This document shows, one piece after another, positions 32,691 through 39,066 of a stretch of 39,066 nt of DNA. The DNA lies in contig RECI01000183.1 of the NCBI GenBank assembly GCA_007694095.1, positions 1 through 39,066 on the forward strand, in the 5' to 3' direction. The DNA is from Balneolaceae bacterium (GTDB taxonomy: Bacteria; Bacteroidota; Rhodothermia; Balneolales; Balneolaceae). The translations under genes were made by a program, and so were the position numbers. The notes under the pieces were generated by a model. It made no database searches, was not told the origin of the DNA, and saw only the letters and a program-made list of their open reading frames with translations. Each line of letters begins with the position of its first letter. Position 1 is the first letter of the stretch.

Positions 32691-33971
32691 ATGCAAGTAA
32701 ATAAACATCTCATCATGTTTGGTGTCATTTGTTTGTATGCCGGGTATTTTTCAGTACTGAATGCCCAGGCACCAACTCATGCCAATACCCCTATAGAGAT
32801 ATATCCTTTCAGCAATTTTCAGACTCCCCATTACATGTTTTTCGAAGAAAGACTTCCGTACCTGGGTGCTGCAAGGGAATATGACTACCCGACAGATGTT
32901 GAATCGGTGAAGATTGGTTTTATCGGCCCCCTGGAAGGTGGCGGGGTATATTATACCAAAAGCGGCCATGATATGCTCAAAGGTACTCAGATCGCCATTG
33001 ATGAAGTCAACAAGGCCGGAGGTTATCGGGGCCTGCCTTTTGAATTAATCGCCAGGAATGACATTGGCCTTTGGGGCGCATCGGGGGATGAACTGGTAAC
33101 GCTTTACGATATGGGTGCAGTAGCCGTAATTGGCTCCATCGACGGCAATAATTCACATGTCGCGATCAGGGTGGCGCTTAAATTGGAAATTCCAATGGTA
33201 AATACCGGCAGCACTGACCCCACTCTTACCGACACACGAATACCATGGGTGATCAGAACCAATCCGGATGACCGGCAGTTCAACTATGCACTGTTGAATG
33301 AAATTTATAATATAAGAGGCTATACACGTGTTGCAATCCTCAGGGCTAACAGCCGGTATGCCAGAGTTGGTACACGGGAATTTGTAGATGGTGCACGAAG
33401 GCTTGGCAATCCGGTAGTGATTCGCCAGGTATTTCTGCCGGGAGAAACAGATTTCGGGCAGTATCTTGAAAATATCCGTCTTGCCGATGCAGAGGCTGTT
33501 GTAATATGGGGAGAGGTGGATGAAATTGCACGAATTGTAAAACAAATGCGGGCACTGGGAATGGATCAGGCTGTATTCAGTTCCGAGAAAGTATTGACCG
33601 AAACCTTTCTTGAGCTGGCGGGAGAAGATGCTGAAGGTGTGGTGGGAGTTTTTCCATACAACCCCCATAGCGGGAAACCTGAACTTGAAGCCTTTGTTGA
33701 AAAGTACAAGGAGCGGTATGGAAATGCGCCCGGGCACCTTGCAGTTCTTGCATACGATGGCACACTCTTACTGCTAGATTCCATAAAGAAGGTTGGTTTA
33801 AATAAAGCACTAATTCGTGATGAGATTACATCTATTGAAGAGTACGATGGTATAACCGGACGAATTAACCTGGATGGTTCATGGAACAATGCAGGCCCGG
33901 TATGGCTTGCTGAATATCAAAACGGTGAGCTAAGGTTCTGGGAATATCAATGGAAACGCAGCGAAAATTGA
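32691..33971 (+). CDS. Leu/Ile/Val-type periplasmic binding protein (Peripla_BP_6), copy 2
   Basis: A 426-residue protein with a signal peptide ('FGVICLYAGYFSVLNAQA') and a type I periplasmic-binding fold: 'VKIGFIGPLEGGGVYYTKSGHDMLKGTQIAIDEVNKAGGYRGLPFELIARNDIGLWG', 'AVIGSIDGNNSHVAIRVALKLEIPMVNTGSTDPTLTDTRIPWVIRTNPDDRQ', 'LPGETDFGQYLENIRLADAEAVVIWGEVDEIARIVKQMRALGMDQ' and 'GHLAVLAYDGTLLLLDSIKKVGLN'. Compared with the paralogue at 22525 it has an extra N-terminal segment of about 50 residues and an intact C-terminus. No ABC transporter components are nearby. Binding proteins of this kind occur in periplasmic PQQ/cytochrome oxidation clusters without a dedicated importer, which suggests a ligand-delivery or sensing role here (inference). 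Confidence 0.9.
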   Translation: MQVNKHLIMFGVICLYAGYFSVLNAQAPTHANTPIEIYPFSNFQTPHYMFFEERLPYLGAAREYDYPTDVESVKIGFIGPLEGGGVYYTKSGHDMLKGTQIAIDEVNKAGGYRGLPFELIARNDIGLWGASGDELVTLYDMGAVAVIGSIDGNNSHVAIRVALKLEIPMVNTGSTDPTLTDTRIPWVIRTNPDDRQFNYALLNEIYNIRGYTRVAILRANSRYARVGTREFVDGARRLGNPVVIRQVFLPGETDFGQYLENIRLADAEAVVIWGEVDEIARIVKQMRALGMDQAVFSSEKVLTETFLELAGEDAEGVVGVFPYNPHSGKPELEAFVEKYKERYGNAPGHLAVLAYDGTLLLLDSIKKVGLNKALIRDEITSIEEYDGITGRINLDGSWNNAGPVWLAEYQNGELRFWEYQWKRSEN

Positions 33972-34019
33972 TAAGAAAGGAGCTGTTAAACTGTTGAATC
34001 GTTGAACTGTGGAACTGTT

Positions 34020-34069
34020 GAGCGTAAACCTGACAGCACCTACCGGATCTGTCAGAGTTGAAGCGGATT
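34020..34069 (+). repeat. Hairpin repeat family A, copy 3
   Basis: Ends GAGCGTAAACCTG and AGTTGAAGCGGATT match the copies at 23651 and 23735. Stem arms CTGACAG (34030-34036) and CTGTCAG (34049-34055) pair perfectly; relative to copy 1 the central C-G pair has become A-T. Like copy 1, it lies just downstream of a binding-protein gene. Confidence 0.85.
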
Positions 34070-34161
34070 CAGGAGGAGAATTGTGGAACTGTTGAACTGT
34101 ATTTCTGGAAAGGAGATTATACATGAAAAATACATTCCACAGTTCCACGTCGAAAGGTGTA

Positions 34162-34264
34162 ACAAGCCCCGTGGGGATAAACGAGACGCTCCATCAGGTT
34201 TCACAGTTCCACGATTTCACACAAGGTGAGTTGTCACAAGCCCCGTGGGGATAAACGAGACGCT
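34162..34264. repeat. 29-bp repeat family B, two identical copies
   Basis: Identical 29-mers at 34162-34190 and 34236-34264 (ACAAGCCCCGTGGGGATAAA then CGAGACGCT) each contain the palindrome CCCCGTGGGG. They belong to a tandem duplication that also includes CACAGTTCCACG (34138-34149 and 34202-34213). A third, divergent copy is at 25275. Confidence 0.9.
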
Positions 34265-34515
34265 TGCGCCATCAGAATCTACTTATGTCTATCATTTCCT
34301 TTTCCGGCTCAGCACCATGGGCATACCTGCGGCACGAGCCGGGCTAGATCACACAAATCAACACAGCTAAAATCATGAATTATCTGATTGTCTATACAAC
34401 CGCATATATTCAGTCAGTACTATCTGCAAATGAAGTTTATTTTAAAAAAATAACTTTTTTTTGTGGAAGGGCTTTTTTATTATAATGGTAACTGACTGTT
34501 AAGTTCTTATTAAAA

Positions 34516-34529
34516 TGTAAGTGCTTACA
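34516..34529. promoter_or_regulatory. LacI-family operator-like palindrome TGTAAGTGCTTACA in the susC leader
   Basis: Arms TGTAAG and CTTACA are perfect inverted repeats. The site has the same TGTAA-N4-TTACA form as the one before the sialidase-like gene. It lies 30 bp downstream of a TATAAT and 33 bp before the preferred susC ATG, a position suited to blocking transcription. It spans the GTG at 34521 that would otherwise be a possible start. Confidence 0.6.
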
Positions 34530-34562
34530 GGAGTCCTTAATCAGAAACATAAAGTGATAACT

Positions 34563-37500
34563 ATGAATGGTATAAAGCTACGGAAAAGTACTTTTTCCAT
34601 CCTTCGTATGCTTCGCTCTTCTAATGCCGATAAACAAAACGCATCTATTGCAACTATGATCCTAAGATCATGTGTGATGTTCGCTCTTGTTTTCGGTTTT
34701 AGTTTTGGGGATTCATACGCCCAGGAAAGAGTTGAAGTAACAGGTACTGTTACAGACGCAAGTGACGGTTCCCCATTGCCGGGAGCCAGTATTATTGTCC
34801 AGGGTTCTGCTGACCTTACCGGAACAATGATTGGAACAACATCAGCAATAGACGGTACATTCACCCTCAGAGTTCCTCCGGAATTAAATGTTCTCGTTGT
34901 ATCTTTTATCGGGTATATATCCCAGGAAGTTGAAATTGACGGCAGAACAAATATAAATATCGTAATGCAGCCCGATGTCCGAATGCTCGATGACATTGTT
35001 GTGATCGGTTACGGTGTTCAGGACAGGCGTGAAATCACCAGTGCGGTGGCCAGCGTCAGTGAAGACAGATTTGTAACAGGAAACATCAACGAAGCACAAT
35101 CCCTTCTTCAGGGTAAAGTACCGGGACTCATTATTACACGACCTGGCGCTGATCCTGAGGCTGGTTTTAATATTCGTCTCAGGGGTTTATCAACCATCGG
35201 TGCGCAGAAAGAGCCTTTGGTAGTTGTAGACGGAATTATCGGCGCAAGTTTTGACTCTGTTGATCCTCGCGATATTGAACGCATCGAGGTACTCAGAGAT
35301 GCATCCGCATCTGCTATTTACGGTACCCGTGGTGCCAGCGGTGTAATTCTCATTACAACCAAATCAGGCAGTGCCACCCCCGCAGGAGGTATTTCCGTAA
35401 CATACAGCGGGCAGGTATCTTCATCCATTGTTGCTAACAGAATGGAAATGATGACGGCAGATGAATATCGTGCTATCCCTTCCCAAGTTCCGCATGCTAC
35501 GATTAGTGACTTCGGAGCATCTACCGACTGGTGGAAAGAAATCACACAGGATGCATATAACCATACCCATAACCTCGCCATATCCGGTGGCACTGAAACA
35601 ACGACATACCGGGTATCAGGCAGCTACAGGGAACTTCAGGGCATCCAAAAAGGCACAACCAGTGAACGTCTCAATACCCGTTTGAACATCACTCACCGTG
35701 CACTCGATAACAGGCTTACCCTTACCGGTATTCTTTCTATTACAGACAGAAGGGCTGATGTTGGCAATCCGTCGGTATTCCGTTATGCTACCACGCATAA
35801 TCCGACTGCCCCGATTTTCAATCCCGACGGAAGCTACCGCGAGATTGACGGTTTCGACCGGTTTAATCCTATAGCCATTAATGAGCTTCAGACCATCGAT
35901 ACCGAATTCAACCGTTTAAACCTGAGCCTCAGGGGCGAATACGATTTCTCAGATTTTGTTCAAGGACTCTCAGGCGGATTATTTTACTCTCGTGAAAAAT
36001 CTGATTCTTTCCGTGGTGAATACCGCTCCAAGCGGCTCGATTGGGGAGATGGAATGGGCCGAAATGGTTTGGCATTCAGAAGAAGTGACGAGAGCCGTAA
36101 CCAGTTATTTGAAACCACATTCAACTATCGGCAAACATTTTCGAATATACGCCTTGAAAGTGTTGCCGGTTACTCTTACCAGGAGTTTGAAAACCAGGGA
36201 CAGGGTGCTACTGCCGGAGATTTTCCATCTGATGCAACCCTCTATCATAACTTGTCACTGTCAGGTGACATAAATGAAGGGCGCGCAAGCATGTTCAGCT
36301 ACAGAAATACGAATAAGCTGATCGCTGTCTTTGGACGAGCCAACTTCACCATTGATAACACCTATTTCCTGTCCGGTACATTCCGGCGTGAGGGTTCTAC
36401 ACGTTTCGGTGAAGGGAACAAATGGGGTAATTTCTTCGCGGCAAGTGTGGGCGCTGAATTAACCAACCTGATTGACATGCCTTTCGCGGATCAGTTAAAA
36501 ATACGTGCAAGTTATGGTGAAACCGGCCAGGATGCTCCGTTCAGCGGTATTTCCAGGCTGAGATTCGGCACCCAGGGTAACTTCCTTGTAGACGGACAGT
36601 TTGTACCTGCATTGGCACCTCAAAGCAACCCAAATCCCGATCTTAAATGGGAAATCAAGCGTGAATGGAACGTTGGAGTTGATTTTGCATTCATGAATGA
36701 CCGTTTATTCGGATCTCTTGATTACTACCAGAACACAACCAGTGACCTCTTGCTTGAATTTACCGTACCGGTTCCGCCAAACATTTTTCCGCAGCAGTGG
36801 GTAAATATTGGTGAGCTCTCAAACAAAGGTTTTGAAGCAGCGTTGAATTATATTGCAGTGAACCGGCCAGATTTCAGCTGGACTACCGGTATCACTTTCT
36901 CTACCTCAGAAACTGTCCTTGAATCCCTTTCAAGTGGTGACCTCCAGTTTGGTGAGCGCCAGTTGATTTCCAACGTGGGTTCACCCGGCTTGAACAACAC
37001 TCCGATGATTCGGGTGCAGGAAGGCCGACCGATTGGAGAGCTTTGGGGCAAGAGATTTGCCGGAATAAGCTCGAATGGTGAATGGTTATTCTTTAACGCC
37101 GCAGGTGATGTTGTTCGTTCTGAGGATGCCACCGGAGCTGATGACCAGGTTATTGGTAACGGTATGCCGGACTTCCAGCTTGGCTTCGACAATACCATTA
37201 CCTACAGAAACTGGAGTGTGAATATGTTCTGGAGAGGCGCATTTGGTCATGACCTCGCCAACTCATTCAATATATTCTACAAGAATCCAAATACCGCATT
37301 TGGATGGAATGTAACCAAAACAGCTCTTGAACTTTCAGAACTCAGGGAAGACCCGCAATTCTCAAGCTTCTATGTTGAGGATGCATCCTTTTTGAGACTT
37401 GAAAACCTTACAATTGGTTACACATTCGATCTGCCTTCTGCTTCATCACTCCGAAATCTTCGCTTTTATGTTGCAGGCAACAACCTGTGGACAATTACGA

Positions 37501-37628
37501 ATTACACAGGCGTAGATCCAGAAGTACGATTTGAAGACGGCGGAAACCCATTGGCCCCGGGAATTGAACGACGGGATCAGTGGTTTACACAAACATCCTT
37601 TGTATTTGGTATTGATTTAGGATTTTAA
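34563..37628 (+). CDS. susC: SusC/RagA-family TonB-dependent outer-membrane transporter
   Basis: A 1021-residue outer-membrane beta-barrel. I start it at the ATG at 34563, because the upstream GTG at 34521 lies inside the operator-like palindrome; the N-terminus is long, with the hydrophobic signal ending near 'FGFSFGDSYAQ'. A carboxypeptidase-regulatory-like domain follows ('VEVTGTVTDASDGSPLPGASIIVQGS', 'GTFTLRVP', 'VVSFIGYISQEVEI'). Then comes the plug ('LDDIVVIGYGVQDRREITSAVASV', 'SLLQGKVPGLIITRPG', 'IRLRGLSTIGAQKEPLVVVDG', 'DPRDIERIEVLRDASASAIYGTRGASGVILITT') and a long barrel ending 'RRDQWFTQTSFVFGIDLGF'. With the SusD-like lipoprotein it should import oligosaccharide or another ligand using TonB energy. 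The substrate is unknown; the shared operator suggests a link with the fucose/arabinose genes. Confidence 0.95.
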   Translation: MNGIKLRKSTFSILRMLRSSNADKQNASIATMILRSCVMFALVFGFSFGDSYAQERVEVTGTVTDASDGSPLPGASIIVQGSADLTGTMIGTTSAIDGTFTLRVPPELNVLVVSFIGYISQEVEIDGRTNINIVMQPDVRMLDDIVVIGYGVQDRREITSAVASVSEDRFVTGNINEAQSLLQGKVPGLIITRPGADPEAGFNIRLRGLSTIGAQKEPLVVVDGIIGASFDSVDPRDIERIEVLRDASASAIYGTRGASGVILITTKSGSATPAGGISVTYSGQVSSSIVANRMEMMTADEYRAIPSQVPHATISDFGASTDWWKEITQDAYNHTHNLAISGGTETTTYRVSGSYRELQGIQKGTTSERLNTRLNITHRALDNRLTLTGILSITDRRADVGNPSVFRYATTHNPTAPIFNPDGSYREIDGFDRFNPIAINELQTIDTEFNRLNLSLRGEYDFSDFVQGLSGGLFYSREKSDSFRGEYRSKRLDWGDGMGRNGLAFRRSDESRNQLFETTFNYRQTFSNIRLESVAGYSYQEFENQGQGATAGDFPSDATLYHNLSLSGDINEGRASMFSYRNTNKLIAVFGRANFTIDNTYFLSGTFRREGSTRFGEGNKWGNFFAASVGAELTNLIDMPFADQLKIRASYGETGQDAPFSGISRLRFGTQGNFLVDGQFVPALAPQSNPNPDLKWEIKREWNVGVDFAFMNDRLFGSLDYYQNTTSDLLLEFTVPVPPNIFPQQWVNIGELSNKGFEAALNYIAVNRPDFSWTTGITFSTSETVLESLSSGDLQFGERQLISNVGSPGLNNTPMIRVQEGRPIGELWGKRFAGISSNGEWLFFNAAGDVVRSEDATGADDQVIGNGMPDFQLGFDNTITYRNWSVNMFWRGAFGHDLANSFNIFYKNPNTAFGWNVTKTALELSELREDPQFSSFYVEDASFLRLENLTIGYTFDLPSASSLRNLRFYVAGNNLWTITNYTGVDPEVRFEDGGNPLAPGIERRDQWFTQTSFVFGIDLGF

Positions 37629-37637
37629 TGAATAACC

Positions 37638-39066
37638 ATGAAGATTATGAAGATTAAAACAATGAAAAAGTTAACACTTGGGTTTCTGATTGTGTTCATG
37701 TACAGCACTGCCTGTACAGACCTAACAGAAACGTCACCCGATGCGTTGAACACTCTTGAAACAGAAGAAGAGTTTATCGCTGCTCTGGGTGAAGCTTACA
37801 CAGTACTGGGCGGAATGTGGGGAGGCCATGGTGGTTTATGGTCCATTCATGAAGTATCATCGGATGAAGCGGTTGTTCCGCAAAGAGGAACCGACTGGTT
37901 CGATGGCGGTGTATGGCTGCAAGCACACAGGCACACCCTCCAGAATGACCATGGTCCTACTAATGGTGCGTGGAACCAGCTCTTCAGGGGCGTAAATGCT
38001 ACAAGCCGGCTTATCAATCTCTTTGAGACACTTGTTGAAGATGGTTCGATTGATGCTGCCAGGGCCGGAGCGTTTATTGCCGAACTGAAGGTTCAGAGGG
38101 CATTCTACTATTTCTGGCTTCTGGATACTTTTGGCAACGTACCCATTATTGAAGACTTTGCCTCAGTAGAAGGCAACCCTGCCAATAATACCAATTTCCA
38201 GGCAGGCAGAAATGAAGTTTTCAATTTTGTGGAATCACAGATACTTGCGAGTATTGACCAGCTAAGTACGGATCCGCGCCGTTCTTATGGACGTATGCAC
38301 AAAGATGCAGCCCACTTTCTGCTGGGTAAGCTATATCTGAATGCACAGGTTTATACCGGTACGCCACGATGGAATGATGCTGTTACACAGTTCAATACTG
38401 TAATTAACAGCGGCAATTTTGACCTGGAGGCGAACTACTTTGCACCGTTTGGTTCAAGCAACAGCGGGTCTACTGAAATCATATTTGCTATTCCTTATGA
38501 TCCTGTATTTTTGGGTGGCTTTAACCTCCATCACATGACGCTTCACTATCAGCATCAGCAAACATTCAACTTCGAACAGCAGCCATGGAACGGTTATGCA
38601 ACGCTTGCCGAGTTCTATAACTCTTTCGAAGAGAATGATGTGAGAAAAGGTGACGGTACCACAATCGGTTTATTGATTGGCCCACAATTCACATTGACTG
38701 GTGATCCTATAATTGATACAGACATTGGTCCCACACATCACCTGACCCTAAGGGCTGATATTCCTCAATTGGCCATGGTTGGTGAACTTGCAGGACCATC
38801 CAGGGAAGCGGGAGCCCGGTTTGCAAAATTTGAATATGCCATCGGATCTTCTCCGGATTTGAGCAACGATTTCCCGGTGTTCAGATATGGTGACGCATTG
38901 CTTTCAAAAGCTGAAGCTCTCTGGAGGCTTAATCCAGGAGATAATGAAGCCCTGATGCTTGTTAACCAAATCAGGCAGAGAGCAGGTGTGGATCCGTTCA
39001 CATCGCTAACTGCACAAAATCTGCTTGCAGAGCGTGGGCGTGAGCTTTATCTCGAAATGTGGAGAC
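37638..39066 (+). CDS. susD: SusD/RagB-family outer-membrane lipoprotein, N-terminal part (runs off the window)
   Basis: An open frame of about 476 residues without a stop before the window end. Three in-frame ATGs are possible (37638, 37647, 37662); the last gives 'MKKLTLGFLIVFMYSTAC', a lipoprotein signal with lipobox S-T-A-C. SusD features are 'TDLTETSPDALNTLETEEEFIAALGEAYTVL', 'NGAWNQLFRGVNATSRLINLFETL', 'AELKVQRAFYYFWLLDTFGNVPII', 'GRMHKDAAHFLLGKLYLNAQVY' and the late 'PVFRYGDALLSKAEALWR' and 'LLAERGRELYLEMWR', the last being near the usual C-terminal region, so only a short piece is missing. It forms the surface lid of the SusC channel and binds the ligand. It starts 9 bp after susC. 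Confidence 0.95.
   Translation, partial: MKIMKIKTMKKLTLGFLIVFMYSTACTDLTETSPDALNTLETEEEFIAALGEAYTVLGGMWGGHGGLWSIHEVSSDEAVVPQRGTDWFDGGVWLQAHRHTLQNDHGPTNGAWNQLFRGVNATSRLINLFETLVEDGSIDAARAGAFIAELKVQRAFYYFWLLDTFGNVPIIEDFASVEGNPANNTNFQAGRNEVFNFVESQILASIDQLSTDPRRSYGRMHKDAAHFLLGKLYLNAQVYTGTPRWNDAVTQFNTVINSGNFDLEANYFAPFGSSNSGSTEIIFAIPYDPVFLGGFNLHHMTLHYQHQQTFNFEQQPWNGYATLAEFYNSFEENDVRKGDGTTIGLLIGPQFTLTGDPIIDTDIGPTHHLTLRADIPQLAMVGELAGPSREAGARFAKFEYAIGSSPDLSNDFPVFRYGDALLSKAEALWRLNPGDNEALMLVNQIRQRAGVDPFTSLTAQNLLAERGRELYLEMWR

Larger units (their letters stand above)
33972..34562. promoter_or_regulatory. Repeat-rich leader and control region of susC
   Basis: About 590 bp without a convincing gene. The left half carries hairpin repeat family A copy 3 and two tandem units, period about 64-74 bp, each holding CACAGTTCCACG and a family B 29-mer. 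GTGGAACTGT motifs occur in both orientations. The right part is AT-rich, with a TATAAT at 34481-34486 as a possible promoter element and the LacI-type palindrome at 34516. A 43-codon frame at 34123 has a good ribosome site but reads through the repeats, so I do not call it. Confidence 0.5.

Noticed and set aside
34123-34254. A 43-codon open frame with an excellent ribosome site (GAAAGGAGATTATAC before ATG).
   Set aside because: It reads through both tandem copies of repeat family B, has no recognisable protein features, and ends inside the second copy. It is more likely a by-product of the repeats.
34521-34562. GTG at 34521 as start of susC.
   Set aside because: It falls within the TGTAA-N4-TTACA palindrome, and the ATG at 34563 leaves the signal sequence intact.

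Overview
The window looks like a chromosomal segment from a Bacteroidota/Balneolota-type bacterium. The evidence is a SusC/SusD outer-membrane pair at the right end, many lipobox lipoproteins, beta-propeller and ASPIC/UnbV proteins, and mostly absent Shine-Dalgarno signals. No rRNA, tRNA, CRISPR array, phage gene or intact transposase was seen. Nearly every gene is on the + strand; the one exception is a small four-helix-bundle (23S rRNA intervening-sequence-type) gene at 17392-17760.

Region 1 (1-17347) is a sugar-acid and deoxysugar catabolic island. It opens with the C-terminal half of a LacI-type regulator, a DHDPS/NanA-family aldolase, a sodium:solute symporter, a BNR/Asp-box sialidase-like lipoprotein, an FGGY kinase of the D-ribulokinase type and L-fucose isomerase (fucI). 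A block of exported proteins follows: DUF1080, gamma-glutamyltransferase, an FGE-fold lipoprotein and an EEP-family hydrolase. It closes with a nearly complete non-phosphorylating L-fucose route: L-fuconate dehydratase, fuconolactonase-type amidohydrolase, L-fucose dehydrogenase-type SDR and FucP permease. The aldolase at the left end could complete that route. The isomerase plus D-ribulokinase fits D-arabinose to D-ribulose 5-phosphate better than L-fucose to fuculose 1-phosphate, and no fuculose-phosphate aldolase is present.

Region 2 (17349-17922) holds the four-helix-bundle gene, bracketed by inverted copies of a 7-bp motif and inserted just behind fucP.

Region 3 (17923-33971) is the most unusual part. 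It encodes an UnbU/RnfD-like membrane protein, a 1149-residue TPR + FG-GAP + ASPIC/UnbV lipoprotein with a large uncharacterised C-terminal region, a periplasmic Leu/Ile/Val-type binding protein, a second ASPIC/UnbV (CRTAC1-like) lipoprotein, a TolB/HzsA-like propeller whose expected heme motif is gone, a three-heme YVTN-propeller/MauG-like cytochrome, a ligand-sensor-type propeller, a Rid protein and a second binding protein. No ABC permease, ATPase or polyketide synthase is present. It reads as an envelope redox or sensing module; its function is unknown to me. A roughly 1.95-kb gene-free stretch (23650-25599) full of palindromic repeats splits it.

Region 4 (33972-39066) is a repeat-rich leader followed by susC and a susD that runs off the end. 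A TGTAA-N4-TTACA palindrome lies in the susC leader and a second one precedes the sialidase-kinase-fucI operon. This suggests that the LacI-type regulator at the left end controls both uptake and catabolism.
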